Assembly: GCA_050084985.1 (NCBI GenBank)
Contig: JBITNC010000001.1
Span: 94,240,001 to 94,304,000, forward strand
Direction: 5' to 3'
DNA: 64,000 bases
Source: Nageia nagi
Taxonomy: Eukaryota; Pinophyta
The translations under genes were made by a program, and so were the position numbers. The notes under the pieces were generated by a model. That model was not told the origin of the DNA. It did not search any database and saw only the letters and a program-made list of their open reading frames with translations. Positions 46,450-57,708 of the stretch are shown here, piece after piece. Positions within the stretch are counted from its first letter, which is position 1; every line of letters begins with the position of its first letter.

Positions 46450-46650
46450 AAATGAACATGTAATATTAATGATAGTTTCAAGAAATTCTAAATATAATCA
46501 TAATTAAGATATATTAACCTTAATTAGCCATGATTAGTAAACTATTAGCATATTAATCTTGATATTTGTATCATTTAAATAATATCTTATTTAGATACCA
46601 TAAATATGATTTTAGAATAAATAGAAAATCATTTTTAGGTTTCTATAATA

Positions 46651-46840
46651 ATATATTTCAAATAATTATTTGTAGATAGGAAATTAAGTTAAAATATAAT
46701 CTTGATCTAAAACTAAAATAGAACAAAAATGTAACATAATATTTTGTAGAATAAATAATTTTTTTAATAAAATAATTTTGGATAGGTGTGCACTATAATA
46801 GAATATAACTTTTCATCCTCACTTCCCTCCTTGATTAATT
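46651..46840. other. AT-rich spacer
   Basis: Nothing recognised between the LARD-like element and the LINE remnant. Confidence 0.4.
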
Positions 46841-48200
46841 GCTCCTAATTTGCTTTGCATTTGCTACAACCAACTTTGCTATAGTTACCAAGCAATGTTA
46901 AACATAAATTCTTCATCCAAATTTTAGTACAACCTCTTTACCTAGAAGGTTTTTGAAGATTCAAGAGCCTCCTTAGAAGTTGAGAATGATAGTGAAAAAT
47001 TATGATTTCAAATCCTATGATCCACCATTGATCAATTTATAGAAAGAGGATGTTAAAATTTTCTTAGGAAAATTTTAGGAGTTCTCTTGAATATAGAATT
47101 ATTAAGAAATGGAACAAAATGAAATGGGCCATCAAAAGCCATATGGATATTATTACAATTCTTAATGAATATGTAGTGTTCTCCTTTTTATGCATGAAAG
47201 ATTAAGATTTTTTGCTAAGTTTTGGACCATAGCTCTTTGGAAAGAAAATTTTATTTTTTAAAAAAAATGAAAAACTAGACTTCAACTCCCTAAAAGCTCA
47301 AATCTCAAATGTACCAATCTTGATCACTTTGTTATACCCACCCTTCAAATTTTTGTATCATAAAGTTTTTAAAGGAATAGCAGGATCATTTAAAAATTTG
47401 ATTATAATGGATCAAGTGACAAAGGCCTGAACTAGACTTTTGGCTACTAGATTTTACATTATGATTGAATTTAGAGTTAATATTCCTAAAGGAATAACTC
47501 TCCAATATGAATTGGTTAAATATATTCAAGATATTAAGTACAAAAATAATAATTATATTTATCCAACATATGTCCATGTCGGGCATAACATGAGAACATA
47601 CATAACAAAGATAATCATAGCAAATGCAATACACAAAATATGGCCCCCAAAGCAACAATAAGAAGGTCAAAATCTAACCAACAATGAAATAAAATGATCA
47701 TAGCTAGAGGAATGATAGATTTATCCAAAAAATAACATTACAGAGAACAAGGATCAAACTCAAATTGATAATGTTAAAGAAAATACCCTAGAACAAATCA
47801 ACATAGATAATGCCCTTGAAATGATCCTTGAAGAGGCAATGAAAAATAATGATCAAACTATAAAATAACAATTCATAATTCCACTAGAGAATAATGGATG
47901 GATGATGGCTAAATCTAAATATCTACCAAAAATAAAATATTTGAAACAATGCCAACATTAAAAGAAGAAACTAATAAAAGTGAAGGAGGTAATAGCTAAA
48001 GAAAACTTGATGAAAACATTATACTTAAAGAGACTCAACTAGATCATCCTAATATTTGTTTGATCAAAATATCAACCAAAAAGGCAAATATCAAAAAAAA
48101 TAAAATAAGGAGACCAAGTGAGGGGAGACTTGAGAAAAGGAAACAACTAGAGCCATTCCCAATGGGAAATAGATATTAACCTTGGATTCATTTGAGTGAC
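46841..48200 (+). pseudogene. LINE ORF1-like (DUF4283 and zinc-knuckle) remnant
   Basis: The plus strand encodes, near 47330-47400, FKFLYHKVFKGIAGSFKNLI followed by MDQVTKA, then TRFYIMIEFRVNIPKGITLQ near 47445-47510. This matches the second half of DUF4283, found in plant LINE ORF1 and related gag-like proteins. It is followed by a decayed Cys/His knuckle (YPTYVHVGHNMRTYI, with Cys changed to Tyr) near 47560-47600. A 73-codon open piece survives at 47440-47661; stops occur elsewhere. It is followed directly by the start of an endonuclease domain, as in plant LINEs. Confidence 0.72.
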
Positions 48201-48204
48201 AAGA

Positions 48205-48440
48205 ATTGATCCCTAAAATAGGGAAACATTGAAGATCATCTCAAAGAATTTTTAGGGGTTGAATTATCTCTCAAGACACAAGCTTTGGAAATATAACCGT
48301 AAGTACTTGAAGCCTAATTTTCTATTGTTATAGGAAATAAAATATAAGGAAAGAGAATTACAACACATCAAAAATTTCAGGTGGAAGGAAGCAAGTATAG
48401 AATTTGTTCACCAAATAATTGAAATAAGTACTAATATAAA
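48205..48440 (+). pseudogene. LINE ORF2 endonuclease start (truncated)
   Basis: A plus frame from about 48230 reads KIISKNF-stop-GLNYLSRHKLW, then LKPNFLLL-stop-EIKYKE. This corresponds to the EEP endonuclease start of plant LINEs ('WNxRGLNxxxKxxxxRxxxxxxxPxxxxLQETK'). The two stops replace the family's Arg and Gln (CGA to TAG and CAG to TAG type changes). The domain breaks off near 48440; no RT follows, so the element lacks its 3' part. Confidence 0.75.
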
Positions 48441-48617
48441 ATGAAAATATAAATAATAACCAATTTTTGGACTACCAAAGGCTTATATTCTATAATAATT
48501 TGTATATTAAATACTAATATCTAATTTTTGGGTTACTAAGTAGCATGTAATAAATAAACAATGGCATATTGTTTACCAAACTATTGTAAATTTTTAAAGA
48601 CATTTCTTGGGTTCTTG

Positions 48618-49243
48618 TGAAGGAATTTAAGAACCAAGATCACTTGCACCAATCTTCAATAAATTAACACTCTAATATTTCTCAAGGATAACAATCTCTT
48701 AAAGAACACAACAATAATTAATCTCACAAATCAACACATAAGAAATATAGTTGGTCCTCACTAAGAAATTACATCCACTTGAATCTAAGTATATTACTTC
48801 TCAAGATAAACTCTCTCTTGCAATCATTATATCCCTAGATCTCTAAACTAATAGGATTTAACAATGCTTCTAAACTAGTTTTTCCTTTTATAGGCTCAAA
48901 TCCTACTTTGGTACACCCTTTTACACAAGGGGAATACCATTTTCCATAGGATTCACATTAGGTGAGAATAGTAGTTGAAAGGCTTTTATCCATACCTATT
49001 ACATATGCCCATACTTCTATTTTAAGTATGTGGGACAACATGCATATGTGGATATACCCCTAATATAAAATAGACGGGGTTCCACATTTGCATACATGGA
49101 TAATTCATATAATAAATGGATTATTCTATATTACAAAATATTTTCTTTCTAACTTAGGTATTGTATATGTGCCTTTAGTTTTTAATTAATTAGTAATAAT
49201 ACACCTAAGTTATTTACACAATAATGCATTACAAATTCTAACA
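48618..49243 (-). repeat. LTR of a third copia (copia-3, copia-2 family)
   Basis: On the minus strand it begins TGTTAGAATTTGTAATGCAT and ends AAATTCCTTCA. It resembles the copia-2 LTRs at both ends and in the middle. A purine tract (minus TTAAGGGGGAG, 49244-49254) precedes it, so this is a 3' LTR of a minus-strand element whose body lies to the right. Confidence 0.85.
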
Positions 49244-50045
49244 CTCCCCCTTAATGCAATATTAGAGTACAAATATAAGAGAATAAAGTGTAAGAGAGCT
49301 CTCCTATATTAGAAATATAATCACAGATGAGAACTTGACATCTTGAGAAGTAATATACTTTAGATTCTAATTAATGCTTAACTACTTAACCATTTTAACA
49401 AATGATTTATAACACAATAATCATCAACCATAAATAATTATAGTGTACAAGTAGTTATTCAACATTATGTTGACATGATGAGCCTTCATGATCATGCATA
49501 CTCGAAGTATCTAACATGTATACATGCAAGCTACAAGCAACTCATAAATAAGATCAATTAGATGCATCATATATTCATTTCAACATATGATAGATGAATC
49601 AACCAATGACATCCATAATTTATCAAATGTTATACTATAAGTCATGCTAAACAAGCCTATAGTCACACTATAAGTCATCATAAATATGCTAAGCAAACCA
49701 ATAGTCACAAGATATATTTTTATCAATTCTTCATTTGCTTTAAGGTGCATAAACAAGTTATTCTTATGTGGATGACTTAGTATAATAAACTATCCTTCTA
49801 GTAGTAAAGTATATGATGCCAAATAATTTGTACTTTAGTCTCTCTTAATGACTACTTTACAATCCTAAAATATTTAAGGATAACTTTACCATCCTAATAG
49901 ATTTAGGTCAACTTTACCATCCTAAGAATGCTATGGTTCATATAACTTCATCTTAATATTATTTTTGGAACCTTTTTGTATGTAATTTGATATGAAGTTG
50001 ATATCATATAAGAGTAATTTCTCCCCCTTGAGGGTAACTTCATCT
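49244..50045 (-). other. Copia-3 3' non-coding region
   Basis: Resembles 6686-7395 over most of its length and ends at CTCCCCCTTGAGGGTAACTT (50021-50040), the same motif that closes the copia-2 RNase H at 27320. It shows the uninterrupted layout of this region in the family. Coding sequence expected to the right is not found. Confidence 0.7.
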
Positions 50046-51157
50046 AAAGAAAAGCTTAAATAAGTGAGAAAAGGTGATTGAATTATCCATATATTGATAC
50101 ATGTATCATTTAACTTGCTTTTCTTAATGTAATATAATCATATATTACATTAAGTCAATATCAATACATTTACCATACTTATTAAGTGCATTAACACACA
50201 TAATATCTTATAATAAGGCTAAAATCCAATTGATTTCACTATTGGATGTTTAACATATAAAGCAATTTAACACCCAACAATCAGATATCAATCCTTATTT
50301 ATAACTACTAAGTTTACTCTTTTACTAGAATATTGAAATAGAAGGAACTTGAGCAATGACTTATCACCTTAGAGCTTCTAACTCATTGTTTAAATCTTGT
50401 ATGCAATTAAGGAGCACTTCTCACTCAGCTATGAGCTCATTTTGTTCCTTATAGATTATGTTAAATGCTTGATCTTCCAATGCCCTTTTCCTCTTATACA
50501 TTTCACATCGTAAACAAGGTTCACTCCATTAATGTAGCATTGGCCAAATCTCTAAGTTGCAGCACCTGTCTCGCCACTAATGAACCTTCCCTAGCATTAC
50601 TTTGTATGAGTACCCTATAGGATCTTATTCAGCATGACTATAACTATGTCACTTTGTTCATATATTGGTAGTTATTTATAGAGAATGCATTACTTTGAGA
50701 AGTGGTAAGTGCCACCAACTTTTTAATTGAGTTTTTCATGCTATCATATATGACATTTATTAAAACAATATCATATATTTGATTATGATAGTGTTAATAA
50801 GTGATGAACAAAGGATTTTTTTATTTTCATAAATAAGTGTTTATCAAAATAATATAATTGTACATAATCATTAATGTGCTAAAAAAAATTTCATAATATA
50901 TCCATAGATAATGACAATTACCAAGAATATTTTCCTTGCCATCAATAAATTAAGGCAAATATTCTTATTACTAAGGTAATGATTCATGCTATCAAGGTAA
51001 TAATTTTAAGCCATTCTTTAATTCATTAATTTCAAACTTGACCATACCATTAATCATTTTATAATGCATATCATGATGCATGCATTTTTTTCCTTTTTAA
51101 TATCTTCATCAACAATATTATAATTTGGATCAAGAATAAATCACAAAATAATATAAG
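50046..51157. other. AT-rich sequence, nothing recognised
   Basis: No frame with a recognisable motif. It separates the copia-3 tail from the tandem arrays. Confidence 0.35.
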
Positions 51158-51385
51158 TCACAAATGCCAACTTAACTATGCCACCCATTCGAGCCATAGG
51201 CCATAAATACCAACATGACTATACCACTTAGTTAAGATTTATGAGCCATAGGCCACACATTCCAACTTGACTATACCACTTAGTCAATATTTATGAGTCA
51301 TAGACCATATATGCCAACTTTAATATATCACTTAGCCAAGATTTACAAGTCATAGGCCACATATGCCAACTTGACTATCATGGTT
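51158..51385 (+). repeat. Tandem array, about 52-bp unit
   Basis: About four imperfect copies built on CATAGGCCACATATGCCAAC, TTGACTATACCACTTAG and TCAAGATTTATGAGC. Units differ by substitutions and small indels. Confidence 0.85.
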
Positions 51386-51482
51386 CAATTTCTTAACAAT
51401 ATCAATTCATAATAGATAATCTTCCAAAAAATGGAATACATAAGTCAAAAAATTGCAATTTTGAAAAAGGGCAAGTCTTGTT

Positions 51483-51815
51483 AACCACTCCAATAATTCA
51501 CACTCATGGAGAAGGGTAAACCTTTTTAACTATTCCATCAATTTGTAATCATGGAGAAGGGAGAACCTTTTTAACCACTCCATCAATTTGCAACTTTGGA
51601 GAAGGAAAACCTTTTTAACTACTCCAATAGTTTGCATTTTTGGGAAAGGAAAAACCTTTTTAATCACTCTAATAGTTTGCATTTTTGTAGAAGGGGGAAC
51701 CTTTTTAACCACTCCAATAGTTTGCATTTTTGGAGAAGGGAAAACCTTTTTAACCACTCCAATAATTTGTAGTCATGGAGAAGGACAAACCTTTTAAACC
51801 ATTCCATCTACTAAA
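51483..51815 (+). repeat. Tandem array, 45-bp unit (about 7 copies)
   Basis: The unit is built on AACCACTCCAATAGTTTGCA, TTTTTGGAGAAGGGAAAACC and TTTTT. Because 45 is a multiple of three, both strands keep open frames across several units: minus 51530-51757 repeats a 15-residue KKVFPSPKMQTIGVV-like motif, and plus 51588-51797 repeats a complementary one. No promoter or start context makes these convincing genes. Confidence 0.9.
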
Positions 51816-51846
51816 ATGTTCAAACAATATATCAACATGGATATAA

Positions 51847-52790
51847 TTGGGTAAGTGCAAGAAGATGAGTCCCACTTTTGGCCAAAAAGTGGATGTGCTT
51901 TCCCTAATTTTTAAGTTTTCTCATACTTGATCTCAAAATTTGAAGCACTTAGAGTCCTATTCTTGAAAAAGGTCACTTAGGTAAAAATGTAGTTCTCAAA
52001 GTATAGTTTTCAAATATGTAATTTATTATAATACCTAGATGATATAAATTAATATTTGGTAGGCATGTTTAAAATCCATTGTTTAAAAAATACAATTTCA
52101 TGACCCTACCCTCATTATGTTCAGCAAGCATAATTAGATCTAAATTAAAATATATTTTAAAATACTTTTGGGTAAAGATAAATAAGACACTTAATATTTT
52201 GTAGGATTATTTTTATGATTTTTTCATGAATATTTTATTTTTTATTAATCGTTCAACAAGCATAATTTGACCTAAACTTATCATTTTTAATTTGTTTCTT
52301 TTGTATATTATGAATAATTATATGATATTATGCACATATATTATTTTTTTCATAATTCTAAAAAAATAAAAAGTTATTAAACAAATACAAAACCCACTAT
52401 TTAAAAAATACAATTTCAGGACCATACCCATCACGTACATCAAGCATAATTGGACTTCAATTAAAATATTTTAAAAAAATATAACTATGAAACTAAATAT
52501 TATGAAGGATATTTTTTTGTATTTTTTAATTAATATTTTATTTTTTATTAATTTTTTATTGATCATGATTATCATTTCAAAAAATGCTTATGTCTGGTAA
52601 GCATAATTTGAATAAAATTTATTATTTTTAATTTATTTTTATTTAACTTGTGAAGAATTGTATGCATATCTTGCACATATATTTTATTTTAATAATTTCA
52701 AAAAAATAAAAAGTTATTAAATAAATACAAAAACCTAGTTGTTTATAATATTTCCTCTAATGTGGGACTCATCTTCTTGCACTTACCCAA
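51847..52790. mobile_element. TIR element, copy 2 (unclassified DNA transposon)
   Basis: Terminal inverted repeats of about 29 bp are perfect: the left starts TTGGGTAAGTGCAAGAAGAT and the right ends ATCTTCTTGCACTTACCCAA. The total is about 944 bp with no coding frame. Inside, a unit of about 300 bp is present twice (around 52080-52390 and 52395-52700), each containing AAAATACAATTTCA and AAGCATAATT. Adjacent flanks do not give an obvious target duplication. Confidence 0.85.
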
Positions 52791-53335
52791 CTTCCCAACA
52801 TGAAAGTATGTTTTGCACTAATTCATCATAGAGATGTTAAGAAAATAATTATACTCACTTGTTGTATCCACAATAAAACAACCCTCCTAAGTATGAAGTA
52901 ATCATGATAAGAATTCATACTTCAATCCTTCTTGAGAATAACTTTACCAACCCAAGTGATTAGGGTTTAGGTAAAAAGTGTTAATAAAGTTCTATTTTGA
53001 TGAACAATAAATTCAAAGTCCCATCCAAAATTTACTTCTTGATAAAACATGCTTGGATTTTATTTAAAAAAAATTCTTTATTGTGAATTTAATACCACTC
53101 CCCCTTAAGAGTAGCTTCATTAACAATTTCATTTCAAAACAAAAGCAATCAACATTGTAACAATGCAATAAGGTTGCTTAATCAAGTAATACTTATCCCA
53201 TACATTAATGGTGTTTAAGAGGGAGGATATTTACACCAATAACTACAAAATGGAATTCATTATCATACTACTTAATGGTGATAAATGATCAAATAGTAAC
53301 CTCAATAACTTGAATGTGTACTAACTTTCCATTAC
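52791..53335 (-). other. Decayed copia-related stretch
   Basis: Near 52925-53060 the plus strand resembles the complement of a copia RNase H tail (GAATAACTTTACCAACCCAA, then CTTGATAAAACATGCTTGGA, as at 27330-27490). At 53093 CTCCCCCTTAAGAGTAGCTT repeats the purine-tract motif of copia-2 and copia-3. The arrangement is rearranged and no frame survives. Confidence 0.45.
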
Positions 53336-53339
53336 AACA

Positions 53340-53965
53340 AGGATATCAATCAATGTGCATAAACCAAAAAATCGAGGATCACTTCTCTATCAACATTATG
53401 CATAGCCATTTTAATTTGGATAAAGTTCACAAACTTTCCACTCTAATCACTCAATGTGCATAAACCAATGATTTTAGGATCAATTTTCTATCCAATCAAT
53501 CAAAAATGTGCACAACTATTTAAATTTGGATAAAGGTCATAAACTTTTCACTCCAATAAATTGATGTGCATAAACCAATGATTTTAGTATCAATTTTCTA
53601 TCCAATCAATCAAAAATATGCACAAATATTTAAATTTAGATAAATTTCACAAACATTTCACTCCAATAAGAATATCAACCAATATGCACAAACCAAAAAA
53701 TTTAGGATTAATGTGCACCATCATTCAAGTTTGGAGAAAGTTCACAAACTTTCTACTCCAACAAGAATATCAATCAATGTGCATAAACCAAAAATTTAGG
53801 ATTAATGTGTACCACCATTAAATTTGGATAAAGTTTACAAACTTTCTACTCCAACAAGAATATCAATCAATGTGCATAAACCAAAAATTTAGGATCAATG
53901 TACACCACCATTCAAGTTTGGAGAAAGTCTATAAACTTTCCACTCCAACAAGAATGTATACACAA
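53340..53965 (+). repeat. Tandem array, about 93-111-bp unit
   Basis: Six to seven imperfect units, each with ATCAATGTGCATAAACCAAA, TTTAGGAT and GATAAAGTTCACAAACTTTC, then ACTCCAA. Early units carry an extra block (TTTTCTATCCAATCAATC) and are about 111 bp; later ones are about 93 bp. Two length classes of one repeat thus lie in order along the array. Confidence 0.88.
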
Positions 53966-55814
53966 AAATTTTCCATCCAACTTAGAATAGAGAAATGTGC
54001 ACACTTAATGAGTGAGGAAAGTAAGGTTTGAATAAAGTTTACTCAAACTTTTTACTTCAAATGATGTGCATAAGAAATTATTTTGGAAGTTAAAAGATTC
54101 TCATTTTAACCAATGATATCAAGTAACAAATATGTGTATATATACACAATTTAAAGATATCAATGAATAGTCTAATACACATCTTATAATATTCCTTTTA
54201 CAATATAGCTCAAAGAATAATAATGCAACCAATAAGGATTGTGTATAAAGTTTACATAAATTTTCATGCATATCCAAGTACAGTAAATTTTAATCCAACC
54301 AAGAAGATTAACCATGTGCATAATTTCAAATAGTATGCATATCTAAGCACACTAAATTTTCATCCAACCAAGGTGATTAACAAAGTGCATAAAGTTCAAA
54401 AAAATTCAATCAATAACTCTTTTGATAATAATTACAACATAATGCAACTCCCTCCTTTTTATTTATCATTAGCTCGATAATACAAATTTAGTTTATGACC
54501 TCATAAAAGTTGCATTGAATTTTATCATTTTGAGAAATATTAACCTTTTGAATTTTGTAAAAAAAATGGTTTCTATTGCAATATTTACACATAATTGTAA
54601 AATAAAATTTTGCCTTTAAAAAATTATCAATTTATTAGAAATTGATTCAAACATGTCTAATATTGCACAATAATTACACTTTGAAATTTTGTAATATTTA
54701 CCACAAATTATCATAATATTATGAATATAACTTATGAATTAATCAAAAGCATACAAAATTGCAAAATTTCCATTATTTGGCAAATTATTTTCACATGTGA
54801 AAAATTTTATCATTTTGCCAAAATAAAGGTTGGTAGAAAATTTTTACAATAAAGCATCTAATTTAAGTATCATTTATGAATTTCACTATAAGGCTTTTGT
54901 ATTTAAATATTTATCTCTCTAAATATTTAAATTGTAAAAATATAATTAAGTGGTGTCAAATCCACCACTACTAATGTTTTCACATGTAAAATAATTAAAA
55001 GAAACATAACTTTATAAATTTAAAAAATAGTAGGACTTATACACCATACCTTATAAATGTGCATTATCCATATGGATCATACCTCATAAATAAGTTGAGG
55101 TAAGCTTTAATTATTTTATAACATGCTCATAAGCATCAACCTTTATATCACAATATTTATTTGCACAAATAAATTACCTCACATGTTTTCCATCTTGTAC
55201 AATTATATCATCCATCAATTCAAATAAAATAAATTGTACAAAATTTGATGCCTTTCCATATAATGGAGATGTAAAAACATAAATAAAAAATGGTGCACTC
55301 ATATCCATAGCTTTTTAACCATGAATTTTTTTTATATATAAATCAACCAGCTATTAAAATATTATCCACCCATTCTTTTTTGTGAGTGACCATCCCATTT
55401 TCCATTAGAGGACAACCATATTAAAAAATTGAAGTCTAGTTTTTGGGAGGTCTACACATTCCTTTCCTATGGGGCTTCCTAGAGGTGCAAGGAAATGTCT
55501 ATATCCACCCAATCAAGAAAGGATCCCAAGAAACTATAAAAAAAAGGGCATTCACATCCATAATATTTCATGTCAAACTATTTTTAATTATTCTAGACAC
55601 CTATACCTCTTCTAAAGTTCTCATAGTGATATTATGTTTTAAAAAACTTTAGGTCTTTTTAGAGAAAAAATCTATCCATATCATGGAATAATCACAACAT
55701 ATGATATTACATCCTAATAGGGCATTTGAACAAACTATTTATGGACCCTTTTAGCATATTCACCTTGCCCATATTCGATGATCATTTATTTACCACAAAA
55801 TTAGCCATGATTTA
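53966..55814. other. AT-rich sequence with weak echoes of the array
   Basis: From 53966 to about 54420, diverged pieces of the neighbouring repeat recur (GTGCATAA, TTCATCCAACCAA). Beyond that no repeat or gene was recognised. The 69-codon frame at 55443-55652 has no known motif. Confidence 0.4.
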
Positions 55815-56165
55815 ATGGCAACTACCCCTTATGGGAAAGCTTGCATGCCCTTGAAGTGATGACCCCAGTAGGGTGGCTCACACCCTAGGGAGGTAACCCC
55901 CTAGCTAGCTCATGTACTGTTAAGGTGGTGGCCCCCATAGGGTGGCTCGTACACCTGGGCGGTAGCCCCTTATAGAGCAGCTTGCTTGCCAATAGGTGAC
56001 AACCCCCTCAAAGAAAGGTCATCTACCTTCAAGTGGTAGCCCCCTTGGGAGTTTGTATGTCCTCAGGTGGCAACCCCCTTGGTCAATTGTGCACCCTCGA
56101 GTAGTGGCCCCCTTGGGTGGTCACACACCCTTTAGTGGCGAATGAGGGGTTGGTATCCTGCATAG
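55815..56165 (+). repeat. GC-rich minisatellite, about 34-40-bp unit
   Basis: Around nine or ten imperfect units with a common core GTGGTAGCCCCCTTGGG followed by a variable part and a CACCCT or TGCCCT end. It is the most GC-rich stretch of the window, standing out against its AT-rich surroundings. Confidence 0.85.
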
Positions 56166-56811
56166 TCAATGCGGCCTCCCCAACCTACACATTATGCAAT
56201 CCCCCTCCCTTTTTATTTTATTTTTTTATTTTCAATAATTTAAATAACAAATATATATATATATATATATACATTTTTTTAATAAAAAAATAAGAAATCA
56301 TTTTGTATAAAAAAATTTCCCTCTTTTTTTATATACATTTCTATATTGAATACATAATTTTTAATGATAACAAAAAATATCCTTTTATGTAATAAGAGGA
56401 TCCCCTCTTTTTTAATTTACCAAGGATAGATAACTATCCTTATAAAGAGAGGATTATTTACAATTTTTTTTACAATAGTAAACAATTTTTGAAAAAAGAA
56501 AAAACATATTGTAAAAAAATTGTAAATTTTACAATTTTTTTATACATATATAAAAATTTGCAAATTAATACTACTAACATGTGACTAACATAAAATGTTA
56601 TATTTTAGCCCATTACTTTAGCATAAAATAAGTCAGTATAGATTCCAAATTTCAACTTCAAAAAATAAGAGATTGAAATGGTGTAACCATTGAAGTTTAC
56701 ATAAAAAATGAAACAACTTTAGAGGTTAGATATACCTTTAATGAGGGTTACCTCAAGATAATGGAGCTAGAATTTGAAGAAGATAATCACAAGGAGGCTC
56801 TGATACTATAG
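56166..56811. other. AT-rich spacer, possible copia primer site at its end
   Basis: Homopolymer-rich; contains ATATAT runs near 56250-56272. At 56789-56810 the minus strand reads CTATAGTATCAGAGCC, resembling a Met-tRNA primer site, so a minus-strand copia leader may end here. Confidence 0.4.
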
Positions 56812-57639
56812 ATGCCTAAAAATGATTTATTATTTATTTAATAAATAATATTTAGACTTCCTAAATGACTTAATGCAATATTACATATGTCAAGATAAAG
56901 TTGATATTACAATGCAATGCCATGTGTTATATTAAATATTATATCAGTTATCATGGTTTATATTTTACAGTATATTGAATATAATCAAATTTATATTATT
57001 TTTAGAGGTCAAATTTCACCTTTTTTTATGTCCTTGCAAGCTATATATGCAAGTGGAATAGGTAGACCTCCACAGATTGAAATCTTTGATATGATAAGAA
57101 CTCTGATAGGTGGTTGTTAGCCTTAATCTTCATCAAGCTACAGTGTCTTTAGATGCCACTAATCATGAGAATTTGTTATACTTTGAGCTCTAAACTTTAT
57201 ATCTTTAGTGCATAACATAATTCATCATATCTTATGTAGTTAACGACATGCCTCTCTTAGGCCGATGATAGCATGCACATTTTAGATCGAGGGTTCTAGA
57301 TTTTGGTGGTCAATTCATTAATCTATGAAAATAAAGATTCTTTGTGAGCTCGCCATGAATTCAATCTCAATCCCTTCAAGATCTATTGCTACTTATTGTT
57401 GAGGATTGTATACACACTTCATATTAGGTTCATGTGTTTCATGTATATTTGTTATTATAACATATCATTTCCATTTATTCTTACATTGTAGATCAATTTA
57501 TTTATTATGTATATTTATGTTTTACATAATTTATGATCTACATTTTGGTGAACCTGACATTCTTACAAACCTATATCCCAATCTAGGGCATATTTTTTAT
57601 AGAGTCATGAATATATTTTCATTATTATCTCTTCCCTTA
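56812..57639 (+). repeat. Probable 5' LTR of a gag-bearing gypsy-type element
   Basis: Begins TGCCTAAAAATGATTTATTA and ends TCCCTTACA, so it has TG...CA ends. It is directly followed by a TGTGGTACTTAGAGTAA sequence (57640-57656) resembling a decayed Met-tRNA primer site (TGGTATCAGAGC), and then by gag on the same strand. No second copy exists in the window, so the left end is a judgement. Confidence 0.5.
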
Positions 57640-57708
57640 CATGTGGTACTTAGAGTAATAACTAGATAAAATGATAAAACTAGGGATTATTCTACCTATG
57701 TTTCAAAG

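Larger units (their letters stand above)
40520..46650. mobile_element. Probable non-autonomous LTR element (LARD-like)
   Basis: Direct repeats at about 40520-41290 and 44925-46650 (the second interrupted by a 986-bp insertion) flank about 3.6 kb without coding sequence. Shared landmarks include TTTAAGATTTAACAAGT, GTGTGCAC with ATATTAG, and ATATAATCATAATTAAG. Size and lack of pol fit a large LTR retrotransposon derivative. Exact ends, primer site and polypurine tract were not fixed, so a plain direct duplication is a fallback explanation. Confidence 0.6.
44925..46650. repeat. Right direct repeat of the LARD-like element, interrupted
   Basis: Outer parts 44925-45463 and 46450-46650 are collinear with 40520-41290. 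The interruption is the CACTA-like element at 45464-46449. Confidence 0.7.

Noticed and set aside
51483-51815. Regular repeats resembling a CRISPR array
   Set aside because: Units are directly abutting with no distinct spacers, the sequence is plant nuclear, and no cas-like gene exists.
57406-57669. Hydrophobic 87-codon frame
   Set aside because: It lies across the proposed LTR and primer site and shows the same AT-driven composition.
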